In this document: piece by piece, positions 7,974-15,919 of the stretch
How the letters are laid out: every line of letters begins with the position of its first letter
Position numbering within the stretch: the first letter of the stretch is position 1
NCBI GenBank assembly: GCA_903881565.1
Contig: CAIRTR010000307.1
Coordinates: forward strand, 1-32,733
Origin: Oligoflexia bacterium
GTDB lineage: Bacteria; Bdellovibrionota; UBA1018
DNA length: 32,733 nucleotides
Reading direction: 5' to 3'
The notes under the pieces: model-generated
What the model was told of the DNA's origin: nothing
The model's database searches: none
What the model saw: the letters and a program-made list of their open reading frames with translations, nothing else
Position numbers and translations under genes: made by a program

Positions 7974-9089
7974 TTATAGCCTCAAACTAAAATCAATGCG
8001 AAACATGTATCTGCGCTGCGATTCTAAATTAGCAAACGCCGCCATATCCTCAGCATATGAGAGAGCTCTGATTTTGAAAAGGAATAGATCAACCGTCGCT
8101 CCATAACAAAAGGTCATTTGATTGAGTCCGGCTTGAACGCTGACAATGGGGAGCGAGAGTTCCCAGCCCAAATGGCTCTTCTTGCGCCAGTCGGTCGTCG
8201 TCAGCATATGACGATAATCGTAAGCCACGGTCGTTGAAGCACGCTTAAAATGGTATGACGCAGCCGCCCCTGTCGACAGATTGCTTGGCTGAGAATCCGC
8301 AATTCCTCCGAATTTCGTATCAAGAATATCCGTGTAGGCCGTCCCTGCAGAGAGCCTGATGTGAGGGTCTAAATCAAAAAGATATTGTGCACCAAGATCG
8401 CCTCCCATCCCGCGCTCAAACCCTCCGGTCATATCCCCCAACGTATTAGCGTTGATCTTAAACATATTCATCAGGGGAATCTCATGATAGCCCCCACGAC
8501 GCCAAAGCACCTTTCCCGCTACACCCAACCGAAGCTCGCCTCTTGATTTTCGCTTTTTTCCACCCACGGCAAAGCCGAACCCTGCCTGCATCCCGTTGGT
8601 AGCCTGATAGCCTAGCGTGATATGCGGCAGTGCCATGTTCTTCGCCATCAAAGCCGCCTGATCATCAACCAAAACGGCGAGTCCAAAGCCGGGAAAAGTG
8701 ATCGTAGGCGAAAGCGTCACCCGCCCGTAGATGTCCTTGCCCATCAAAGTATTAATCGTGCCTGCGCCTAATTTTGAAAATGCCCCTAAGTTTTGGCCTA
8801 TCCCAAAAATCAGATCATTCGAGGCCTCAATGTCGGCCGCAAGGTAAGTGATCTTTGTCCGCGTATTGCCGGCCAGGCCTGCGGGATTATAAAAAATAGC
8901 CTCTTCGTCGTCAGCCACCGCGACAAAAGCGTTTCCCATCGCCTGCGCTCTTGAGCCTCGATACAATTCCCTGAGTTCAGAAAGCGCAAAACTCGGGCGT
9001 TCAAAACTCAACATCCCACTCAACATCCCTACGACGCCTATGACGCCCGCCCAGAAAAATCTGAAATAGGAAGCTTTACCGCTGCTCAT
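7974..9089 (-). CDS. Outer-membrane beta-barrel protein (PorV/FadL-like)
   Basis: About 371 residues with an N-terminal hydrophobic signal segment (FFWAGVIGVVGMLSGML) and then LYRGSRAQAMGNAFVAVADDEEAIFYNPAGLA. That 'ARAMGNAFVA.ADD..A.YYNPAGL' opening is shared by the FadL, PorV/PorQ and UPF0164 outer-membrane families. The rest alternates short amphipathic strands with glycines and ends in a strand finishing FRIDFSLRL, as in barrels inserted by BamA. Substrate unknown. The ATG at 9089 overlaps the lipoprotein stop as ATGA, with GGTGG upstream; a GTG at 9101 is also open. The overlap with the lipoprotein gene suggests that the two products work together at the outer membrane. Confidence 0.75.
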   Translation of the reverse strand: MSSGKASYFRFFWAGVIGVVGMLSGMLSFERPSFALSELRELYRGSRAQAMGNAFVAVADDEEAIFYNPAGLAGNTRTKITYLAADIEASNDLIFGIGQNLGAFSKLGAGTINTLMGKDIYGRVTLSPTITFPGFGLAVLVDDQAALMAKNMALPHITLGYQATNGMQAGFGFAVGGKKRKSRGELRLGVAGKVLWRRGGYHEIPLMNMFKINANTLGDMTGGFERGMGGDLGAQYLFDLDPHIRLSAGTAYTDILDTKFGGIADSQPSNLSTGAAASYHFKRASTTVAYDYRHMLTTTDWRKKSHLGWELSLPIVSVQAGLNQMTFCYGATVDLFLFKIRALSYAEDMAAFANLESQRRYMFRIDFSLRL

Positions 9090-10084
9090 AAACTCTGCCA
9101 CCCCACGGGGGCATTATTGATAAAGTTGACAATCCCGGCTGCGGCACAAGAGGGCAAATCATCGGCTTTGCCCGTGCACGCCGTACGGTTTCTCAAAGCC
9201 AACGGGCATTCGGAACAATCTACCGCTGCCGTACACCCTGAAGCTACGCCTCCCCAAAGAGCGGGAGCCCCCAGACATCCTGTGCTACACGCCATATAGA
9301 TCGCCGTGGCAAAGGTGTCATGCAAAGTCTTGATCGTGGTCGAAATCGATCCCTCAACACTCCCGGAGGTCGCGCCCAGGGCATCGACAAAATTTACAAT
9401 AGATGAAGCATAAGCGCAGCCGTCACTATCCATCGTCTCCGCGGTCGCCCAGGGGAGATTCTTTGTTTTAAGAAAAGTGGTAGGATCGGGATCTCCGTTG
9501 CGACTTTGCAATGAACCAATTGTCGCCATGCTCATGAGCACGAGATAAACGTTACTCTCCGCAATTCGATCCGTTGCAAGAGCGGAGCCTATATTGAAAC
9601 CACCGGAATTTTGAATCAAAGAATTGCCCATGAGAATGGTCCCTGGAACCACCGCAGACAAAAGTGCATCGGTTCCCAGGAGCGAAGCCTCCACGATTTT
9701 GTCGCGAAGGGTGGAGGGAAAAAGTTTCGTCATGAGCTTCCAAAATCCGGCACCGGCAAGATCACCCGCATTCTCCCCCAGGGACCCCACGAAATTGAAA
9801 AAATTGATTCCGGTCGTGCAGGCATAGGCCGACGCCATGAGCATTCTCACATCGTTGCTGGTGTTGGCAGAGGCGTAAAGTCCCTGAAGCACAGCAATGG
9901 CATTGGCACACTCGCCCTTTGAAAGCGAAATATTGGCCGAGTCCATTATCGCGGCACGCCCCGTGGGGTTTCCGCCATCATAAGGAGGAGCCGAACAGGA
10001 TATTAAAACTGATCCGAGCATGATGAGGGGACTCAAGAAAAGAAAACGGTGATCTCTAAAAGTTTCTTTAAACAATTTCTTCAA
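9086..10084 (-). CDS. Lipoprotein of unknown function
   Basis: About 332 residues. The N-terminus has basic residues, a hydrophobic core (FLFLSPLIMLGSVLI) and a lipobox ending LISC at about residue 30, so the mature protein should be lipid-anchored. The body is rich in Ala/Gly/Ser and helical, with seven or more cysteines gathered in the last 80 residues (CSTGCLGAP, CTAAVDCSECPLALRNRTAC, LPSCAAAG), suggesting disulfides in the periplasm. The start is a TTG at 10084 or, with better spacing from AAGGGGA, a TTG at 10075; there is no upstream ATG. It follows the aminotransferase by 8 bp and overlaps the barrel gene. The early SANTSNDVRMLMASAYACTTG segment resembles a single TPR-like helix pair, but I do not assign a family. 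Confidence 0.72.
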   Translation of the reverse strand: MKKLFKETFRDHRFLFLSPLIMLGSVLISCSAPPYDGGNPTGRAAIMDSANISLSKGECANAIAVLQGLYASANTSNDVRMLMASAYACTTGINFFNFVGSLGENAGDLAGAGFWKLMTKLFPSTLRDKIVEASLLGTDALLSAVVPGTILMGNSLIQNSGGFNIGSALATDRIAESNVYLVLMSMATIGSLQSRNGDPDPTTFLKTKNLPWATAETMDSDGCAYASSIVNFVDALGATSGSVEGSISTTIKTLHDTFATAIYMACSTGCLGAPALWGGVASGCTAAVDCSECPLALRNRTACTGKADDLPSCAAAGIVNFINNAPVGWQSL

Positions 10085-10092
10085 ATCCCCTT

Positions 10093-11315
10093 CTAAATTT
10101 CTAAGAACCTCACCAATCGCTCACAGCCCGTTTTCAAAGCCTGCTCGTCGGTCGCAAAACTAATCCGAATACACTCCGGCTCGCCAAAGGGAGATCCCGA
10201 CATGACTGCGACTCCAGTCGCCCCAAGCAGCCTTTCGGCAAACCCAGAGGCATCTTCTTGTTCGCCATGATTTTGCTTGAGACATTCAGAAATCCCCACA
10301 AAAACATAAAACGCCCCCTGAGGTGCCACGACTCTTAGTTTGCGTGTTTTTGATAAAATTTCCAAGACAAGATCCCGCCTTGCCTTAAATCGCGCAATTT
10401 GGGGCGTGAATTCACTCTCCGCTATCCGGAGAGCCGCCAGGCATGCATCTTGCGCCAAAGCGTTGACGCCCGAAGTGCACTGTCCTTGAACAATACTCAT
10501 CGCGTCCGTTAGGTCTTGAGGCGCGACGGACCACCCTACCCGCCATCCCGTCATGGCCGCACTTTTGGAAACGCCATTAATGGTCACCGTATTTTGCTGA
10601 AGCTTAGGATTGGCGGCTAGAAACGAACAAAACTTCGAAGGCGCAAAAACAATTCGGTCATAGATCTCATCACTGATGACCCAGACTCCCGTATCCTCAA
10701 GAACCCGACCCAACGCTTGGAACTCTTCAGCCGAATACAGCGCCCCGTCGGGTTGCTGGGAGAATTTAAAATAATCGCTTTCACGCGAGGGCCAAGGCTT
10801 GAGCGAAGTTGTTCGGGCGTAAGCTTAAAACCTTGTTCAAAACGCGTGGGAAGAAACTTTGGAATGCCCCCGGCGAGTTTGACCATCTCCGGATAACTCA
10901 GCCAATAAGGAGCAGGGATCAGAACTTCATCCCCCGGCTCCAGCAGCGCAATAAACGCATTATAGAGCGCTTGTTTGGCGCCATTGGTGACGATCACCTG
11001 GGAAGCGTTCCACGCAATCCCCTGCGCATCAGAAGTCTTGCGCGCAATCGCCTCACGAAGTGGGACGATCCCCGGCACCGCAGTATACTTGGAGTGGTTG
11101 GCGCGAACTCCCTCTAAAACCGCCGCTTTCGCGGCTTCGGGAACATCAAAGTCAGGCTCCCCAGCGGTCAAATTGATTACATCTTCGCCCCGGGCCTTCA
11201 TCGCCTGCACCAGCGCATTGAGCTTCAATGTCGCACTTTCATGAATCCCGTCCAATCGAGAAGAGATCCTCTTTACACCCTGGCTTGCCGCAGGTGTCAC
11301 CTTATCTTTTTGCAT
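10093..11315 (-). pseudogene. aspB: Class I aminotransferase (aspartate aminotransferase, AspB type), frameshifted
   Basis: Two overlapping frames together make one PLP-dependent class I aminotransferase of about 407 residues, normal for the AspB/Ib branch that makes aspartate from oxaloacetate and glutamate. The first part (11315 to about 10747) has NLTAGEPDFDVPEAAK, HSKYTAVPGI, VTNGAKQALYN, and SPSNPTG; the second (from about 10742 to 10093) has WVISDEIYDRI, the PLP-lysine motif NGVSKSAAMTGWRVGW, and the C-terminal ECIRISFATDEQAL with the substrate-binding Arg. Reading breaks right after SPSNPTG: adding one base to the run of four C (plus strand 10743-10746) gives the family-like ALYSAEEFQALGRVLEDTG. 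So this is a one-base deletion, or an assembly error, in an otherwise intact gene. It sits 7 bp after coaD. Confidence 0.85.
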
Positions 11316-11322
11316 TCGCGCC

Positions 11323-11874
11323 TTACCTCTTCTTCCTACCCTGTAGGCCTTTTAGGCCTTTCAAACCTTGCAGCCTCTTCAAAACCCGAGGAGGAACGTA
11401 AGGCGTGATATCCGCCCCATACAGAAACAGTTCCTTGATCATTGAAGAACTCACAAAATAAAGATCCTGTGAGGTCATCATGAACAGGGTCTCGACCTCA
11501 GGATTCAGATTCTTGTTCATGCTCGCCATCATGAATTCGTACTCAAAATCGCTGGCCGCTCGCAATCCCCTGATGACCGCCGAGATCTGATGTTTCCGAG
11601 CGTACTCCATAATAAGTCCCGGCCAGAGATCCACGCGCACCCCCGGTCGATCCTTTGTCACTTCGCGAATCAGCTCAACCCGCTCTTCAGGCGAAAACAG
11701 GGGAGTCTTGTGACCCGTTCCGGCCACGACCACGACGACTTCAGGAAAAATCGCCAATGCCCGATCGAGAATATCAAGGTGACCATGGGTGATCGGATCA
11801 AAGGATCCTGGATAGACGGCACGCTGGGACTTAATCGCTTGGAGTTTTTTCGAGGTCTTTTGGGGTGCTGTCAT
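11323..11874 (-). CDS. coaD: Phosphopantetheine adenylyltransferase
   Basis: CoaD transfers AMP from ATP to 4'-phosphopantetheine, the penultimate step of coenzyme A synthesis, in the cytoplasm as a hexamer. The 183-residue product has the nucleotidyltransferase signature VYPGSFDPITHGHLDI, then SPEERVELIRE, VIRGLRAASDFEYEFMMASMN and VSSSMIKELFLYG, all in the right order. It is longer than the usual 160 residues at both ends: 18 residues precede the first strand, and the tail has a repetitive basic stretch, LQGLKGLKGLQGRKKR, from a short tandem repeat. The only start is the ATG at 11874, so the gene overlaps the end of rsmD by 44 bp. The rsmD-coaD pair is common in bacteria. Confidence 0.95.
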   Translation of the reverse strand: MTAPQKTSKKLQAIKSQRAVYPGSFDPITHGHLDILDRALAIFPEVVVVVAGTGHKTPLFSPEERVELIREVTKDRPGVRVDLWPGLIMEYARKHQISAVIRGLRAASDFEYEFMMASMNKNLNPEVETLFMMTSQDLYFVSSSMIKELFLYGADITPYVPPRVLKRLQGLKGLKGLQGRKKR

Positions 11875-12448
11875 GGGCGTGGGGGCTCTTTCTCCTGTAA
11901 CTCGTTAGAGCGCTCTCCCCATAGATTTTTTCCCGAACTTTAAACAAAAAAGGAAGTTCCTCAGGGAGCGCTTTTGTTTTGGATTGTTGCACACCCCACT
12001 CCAAACAGAAAGTCCCACCTTCAGCTAAGATCTTTTCCCAAGGAAGTTCCAAAAGCAGCCGATGGGTCCAATCTCCCGCATAGGGAGGATCGGCAAAGAT
12101 GAGATCATAGGGCCCTTTTTCGAGAATCAGCCCTAGAACCTCAAAAACGGAACCGCCCAGCACTTGAACTTGTGATTCAAGGTGAAATGCATGAATATTT
12201 TCTTCTAAGATTTTCTGGGCCGGGCGCGACGAATCCACCAGAACGGCACTTGCGGCTCCCCAGGAGAGCGCCTCAAACGCCAAAGCCCCGGAGCCTGAGA
12301 ACAAATCCAAGACGCGCGCGCCTTCGACCACGTTTTGCAGTGAATTAAAAAGGGCCTGCCTTAATCGTGATTGAGTGGGACGTGTCTGATCTCCTTTTGG
12401 AGCTTTAATAAGACGCCCTTTGAAGGCCCCCCCCGTGATGCGGATCAA
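11831..12448 (-). CDS. rsmD: 16S rRNA (guanine966-N2)-methyltransferase
   Basis: RsmD methylates G966 of 16S rRNA in the assembled 30S subunit using S-adenosylmethionine. The 205-residue product has the family opening MIRITGGAFKGRLIKAPKG followed by TRPTQSRLRQALFNSL, the SAM-binding motif VLDLFSGSGALAFEALSWGA, and the catalytic DPPY in IFADPPYAGD. Length is normal. The ATG at 12448 is two bases after the stop of the acidic gene, and the end runs 44 bp into coaD, so the genes are surely co-transcribed. The C-terminal 25 residues (SPHAHDSTPKDLEKTPSD) are hydrophilic and look like an unstructured tail created by the overlap. Confidence 0.94.
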   Translation of the reverse strand: MIRITGGAFKGRLIKAPKGDQTRPTQSRLRQALFNSLQNVVEGARVLDLFSGSGALAFEALSWGAASAVLVDSSRPAQKILEENIHAFHLESQVQVLGGSVFEVLGLILEKGPYDLIFADPPYAGDWTHRLLLELPWEKILAEGGTFCLEWGVQQSKTKALPEELPFLFKVREKIYGESALTSYRRKSPHAHDSTPKDLEKTPSD

Positions 12449-12450
12449 TT

Positions 12451-12948
12451 TCAGGCCACTCGGTGAAGATGACGTCTTGCAACAGGAATCTTAAACTCTG
12501 TGCCATCTGAGAGCTGCACATGAAAGACCTGCCCTGAGAAACTGACTGAGATTTCCTGGCCAAAACACTCATACTGGAGTCTCAGTGTCATATTCCCGGT
12601 TAGTTTCATGGAAAGCGTGCCATCTGAAGTATTTGAGGGGCTTTCAGCTACCGGAGAGGGATCATGATGTCTGATCGCCTCTACATCAGGCTCTACCTCT
12701 TCCGCCTCCGAGCCAGGTGGCGCTTCAATTTCCTGATAATTCTCAAGCTCTTCAATGGCAGCGGCAACTGACAACGCAGCCGGAACCTTATGGGGCTCAG
12801 CTTCTTCGGGGTGATGCGCAGCAGCAATGCCCTCGGGAGCCTCGACCTCTGAGCTCGCGGCTGACGTCGCGGCGTCCGTCGCGTCGATCTTTCCCTCAAG
12901 CTCTTCGATTTCATTGATGATCTTATTGATGTCTTCTTGTGCAGCCAT
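12451..12948 (-). CDS. Acidic protein of unknown function, first gene of the rsmD-coaD cluster
   Basis: About 165 residues. The first 110 are a highly acidic, Ala/Glu/Pro-rich and probably disordered region beginning with a coiled-coil-like segment (EDINKIINEIEELEGKIDA). The last 55 look folded and rich in beta strands: LTGNMTLRLQYECFGQEISV, then VFHVQLSDGTEFKIPV. No signal peptide or membrane segment is visible, so it is likely cytoplasmic. I do not recognise the family. The ATG at 12948 has GAGGTG 5 nt upstream; a GTG or ATG slightly earlier is open but lacks a site. The gene heads the minus-strand cluster, with a perfect TATAAT on its strand about 65 bp upstream. Confidence 0.68.
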   Translation of the reverse strand: MAAQEDINKIINEIEELEGKIDATDAATSAASSEVEAPEGIAAAHHPEEAEPHKVPAALSVAAAIEELENYQEIEAPPGSEAEEVEPDVEAIRHHDPSPVAESPSNTSDGTLSMKLTGNMTLRLQYECFGQEISVSFSGQVFHVQLSDGTEFKIPVARRHLHRVA

Positions 12949-12988
12949 ATCGCACCTCACTATCTAACCATTCGGTAGGAAGGGGATT

Positions 12989-13057
12989 ACACTTTAGTGT
13001 TTAATTTCGCGTCATTATATTTGTCATAATATTTGCCATATTTGTCGGATATTTCTC
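12989..13057. promoter_or_regulatory. Divergent control region: palindrome, TATAAT box and four phased nonamers
   Basis: The AT-rich gap between the acidic gene and the methyltransferase-like gene holds three signals. The palindrome ACACT-TT-AGTGT lies at 12989-13000. A perfect minus-strand -10 box, TATAAT, is at 13014-13019. Four near-identical nonamers begin at 13017, 13029, 13038 and 13049: ATATTTGTC, ATATTTGCC, ATATTTGTC and ATATTTCTC, spaced 9-12 bp, close to one helical turn. For the plus strand a weak pair TTGCCA (13033-13038) and TCGAAT (13056-13061), 17 bp apart, may serve. The repeats would overlap both promoters. Confidence 0.5.
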
Positions 13058-13109
13058 GAATTTATTTTGTTTTTTTTCGCTCGCCAAATAAATTTTGAGG
13101 TTCTATCAC

Positions 13110-15809
13110 TTGGGGCTCTTGGAAAAACGGTTTGAGGGGAAACCAATTAGAACAATGGAACAGAGGAATCGCTCTGCAATTTTGCGATCATTATTAAATG
13201 ACCTTCCTGCTGCTCGCAATAACAGCCAGGCAAGAGAGTTATTGATTCCTCAAAGTGCGCCTTTCAACGCCAGCCTTGCAATTGCGCCAAGTGAAGCGCC
13301 CTCAAGCAACGGACTTTCTGCCTGTTTTCTCACCCTCAGGGATCAGATTACAGAAAAGCTTTTCACCCAACTCTCAAAATTACAGGCACTCAACCCCGGC
13401 AGAAGGATTGCTGTTTTTCGCTATCTCTGTGCCCTTTCCGGGGCTGAGGATACAGAAAACCAGGGCGACCTCACAAACTGGATCGCGCCTTCTCGAACTC
13501 CTACGCAAGAATTGGCCCTGAGAAGATATCTCGAAGAAGTCGCCACGATTTTTCTCGGGCAGTCCTTGGTTCTCAAAACCTGGTCTGACCGGGGCTTGCG
13601 CACCTGGAGCGAACAGGATTTAGGTCGCTTAAACTGGGCCCTCTCGCAAGCCCTCAAACCTTACGTTCCTCTGGACCGAGAGGGATGGTGGCTTACCAAC
13701 CGCAATCTCTATTCATGGTTTAATCCTGAGCCTGAGATGCAGCAACTCATTTGGAATACCCTGGAACCCCAGCGGATTGCCAATGAAGGCCCCGACAGCC
13801 TGCTTGCACTTCTCTCAAGCTCTTCGATTAAATCCCTCAAGCAACGCCCCCAAACCGGGTATGATTCTCGTTTCTTTAGCTCACTTTGGGAAAACCTCGC
13901 TTATGAGGAGCAGAGCCGTTTGCCGACGCTTCGAAAAACCAAAACTTGTTTTTCGCCCACCTTGCGAGATGGCGCGGTCGTGCGCACCGGCTCCGTTTCC
14001 ATGAGCTGGCTGGGCTTTGAAGCCAACCCCTTTCAATTGGCTTTGACAGAACTTGCGCAACTTTGGTGGGGCCCGTCCGCGCCTCCTCTTTGGACGCTCG
14101 GCACGGGCCTCGAAGCTCACCCTCGCGAGCAGATGAGCTTTTCACTGAGCTCCCCCAAACCCACGCTCACTTCTCAAGTGGCCGATATCGAATCGTGTGA
14201 CTTTGCCTTCGTCGTCGAAGAAACCGCCGTTCGCACCCAAGGCCGTTCGCTGGCTTCCCAGCGCTTCAAAGAGGAACTCGAAGGCCTACCCTATTTTGGC
14301 AAACTCAAAGAGGCAGGTACAACACTGGGAGATCTGCAGGCATGCGTGGCCCTGTCAAAAGTTCGCCCGGGCGGATCGTTCTGGTGGGCCAGAGAAACGC
14401 CGCTATCACCCTCGGATGGAAAAAACATTTTAAGCTGTCTTTTGGAAAAAGCGAAACTCGAAGTCGAATGGGATTTTTCAGGCGTCGAAGCTTTGTTTTC
14501 GGTAAAACGTCCGCTTTTCCCCTCGTACCTCTATCTTTTTGTTCGCGAACCCGAAGCCCAAAAGCGCCTCCACCACCGTCCGATAAGAATCGCGGCAAGA
14601 GGAGCGCTTCGCAGTCACGTTGAAGTCGCGCCGCTGCTTAAAGAAGCCCTCAGAGCCCGAAGCTCTGCTTTTGAAAACGCGATCGACGCGGCTTCTTCTC
14701 AACACTCAGGTCAGCTTCCGTCTCAGCTTCCGTGGCGGATTCAAAAGATCCAAAGCCCCACCTCACAGCGAGAATGGCTGGAGCATTGGCCCCTTCCCAC
14801 CTCGATGGAGATTCTGGGAAACCTTGAGAGACTAAAAACCGGATCCGTTCACCTCGCCACACTTGCAACCGTGCGAGCCTTCAATGCCGACACCCCTCAA
14901 GCGACCCTTCCCTCGTGTGGGGTCTGGCTACAGCCCTGCCTAAGCGCAACAGGCGAGCGCACCCTGGATGTTCGCCCCCTTCGAGCAGGGGCGGCGCCCT
15001 TAAGTGGGAGTGGCTTTATCATTTTGTTTCCCAATGAGACTTGGATCGCGCCTTTAACGGCCTATCTCAGTTCAAAAGATGTCGCAATGTGGCTGGATCA
15101 TCATGCGGAACGGAAACAAAAGCTTTGGGTGCTCTCCGAGCAAGGCGTAAGATGGATTCCGATTCCTAAGAGTTTTGCAAATGCCTTAGGCGCACAAACC
15201 ACCTTTGCCACGCCGCTACCAGGCCCGTGGGAACGCATTGCCTCTGAATTGGGAACAAAGCCTCAGGAAACGTTAGCGCTGCTCAACAAAGCCGAACCTT
15301 CAGATGAATCACAAAATGTAAAAGCGATGCTCTATGTGCGCGCATCACGGTTGCTTGAACAGGCAGAAGCTCGATTGTTTCAACTGCGGAGGCTCGTAAA
15401 CCGAGAAGGCCGAATTCAGTGGGCAGAACTTTTGAGAATTCTTCCAAAAGGCGAATCGGTGAGTTTCGCCCTCCATTCAGGAATCACGTTAAGTGGAAAC
15501 CTACCCTCGCACCATCCGATTAGCCAAATTCAGCAGCACAAAGGCTCCCAGCGACAGATCAATCTTTTTACCGAGGCCGGCCAAAATCTCGAAATCCAGG
15601 CTGATCCAGCGATATTGGCTGACATGCTCATGCAGCAGTTTGAAGGGACGAAGCACCCCACCTGGAGCGAGCTGATCGCAGAGATGCGTCTTCCCCGTAC
15701 GCTTGAACTTGCCGAGACCACAGCTTTTGAGGTCATTGAGAACCACAAAGAACAGACGAAAAAAATCGGTCTGCTTCGCGATTTTCTAGGCGGCTGTCCA
15801 CTTTATTGA
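13110..15809 (+). CDS. Large protein resembling an N6-adenine DNA methyltransferase without catalytic motifs
   Basis: About 899 residues, soluble, no signal peptide. No family is certain, but the order of weak motifs follows Eco57I/TaqI/PglX-type N6-adenine methyltransferases. A helical N-terminus runs to WENLAYEEQ and TKTCFSPT (13932-13960), comparable to the 'YTP' block. SWLGFEANPFQLALTELAQL (about 14004-14065) resembles the acidic motif after the SAM loop. CDFAFVVEE near 14200 stands where F-D-x-x-x-NPPY is expected, but NPPY is absent. LSKVRPGGSFWWARE (about 14354) resembles the 'LKPGG' strand. Near 15010-15180, IAPLTAYLSSKDVAMWL and VRWIPIP match the target-recognition ending 'LLNS...LPIP'. 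No glycine-rich SAM loop is visible. I chose TTG 13110, with GAGGT 8 nt upstream; ATG 13155 is the alternative. No restriction partner is nearby. The methyltransferase link is inference. Confidence 0.5.
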   Translation: MGLLEKRFEGKPIRTMEQRNRSAILRSLLNDLPAARNNSQARELLIPQSAPFNASLAIAPSEAPSSNGLSACFLTLRDQITEKLFTQLSKLQALNPGRRIAVFRYLCALSGAEDTENQGDLTNWIAPSRTPTQELALRRYLEEVATIFLGQSLVLKTWSDRGLRTWSEQDLGRLNWALSQALKPYVPLDREGWWLTNRNLYSWFNPEPEMQQLIWNTLEPQRIANEGPDSLLALLSSSSIKSLKQRPQTGYDSRFFSSLWENLAYEEQSRLPTLRKTKTCFSPTLRDGAVVRTGSVSMSWLGFEANPFQLALTELAQLWWGPSAPPLWTLGTGLEAHPREQMSFSLSSPKPTLTSQVADIESCDFAFVVEETAVRTQGRSLASQRFKEELEGLPYFGKLKEAGTTLGDLQACVALSKVRPGGSFWWARETPLSPSDGKNILSCLLEKAKLEVEWDFSGVEALFSVKRPLFPSYLYLFVREPEAQKRLHHRPIRIAARGALRSHVEVAPLLKEALRARSSAFENAIDAASSQHSGQLPSQLPWRIQKIQSPTSQREWLEHWPLPTSMEILGNLERLKTGSVHLATLATVRAFNADTPQATLPSCGVWLQPCLSATGERTLDVRPLRAGAAPLSGSGFIILFPNETWIAPLTAYLSSKDVAMWLDHHAERKQKLWVLSEQGVRWIPIPKSFANALGAQTTFATPLPGPWERIASELGTKPQETLALLNKAEPSDESQNVKAMLYVRASRLLEQAEARLFQLRRLVNREGRIQWAELLRILPKGESVSFALHSGITLSGNLPSHHPISQIQQHKGSQRQINLFTEAGQNLEIQADPAILADMLMQQFEGTKHPTWSELIAEMRLPRTLELAETTAFEVIENHKEQTKKIGLLRDFLGGCPLY

Positions 15810-15874
15810 CAGTCGTTCCCAAGGCATACCACCCCCTCTCTCATTGTTTCCAGCACTTACGCGGCGCGTCTCTT

Positions 15875-15890
15875 TGGCACCCCCCGTGCA
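15875..15890 (+). promoter_or_regulatory. Sigma-54 (-24/-12) promoter for the 15920 lipoprotein gene
   Basis: The site reads TGGCACCCCCCGTGCA. It matches all of TGGCAC at -24 and TGC with a flanking A at -12, with GG (15876-15877) and GC (15888-15889) exactly 10 bp apart. The predicted start of transcription is near 15901, which leaves a leader of about 19 nt carrying a GGAG ribosome site at about 15906 before the ATG at 15920. An NtrC-type activator is encoded 3.6 kb downstream. Confidence 0.65.
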
Positions 15891-15919
15891 TTCATCTCCA
15901 GCAGTGGAGTAGAATTTTT

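Noticed and set aside
13110-15809. Part of a BREX, DISARM or restriction-modification defence island
   Set aside because: Flanking genes are rsmD-coaD housekeeping genes and a lipoprotein; no helicase, nuclease, specificity subunit or other defence gene lies nearby.
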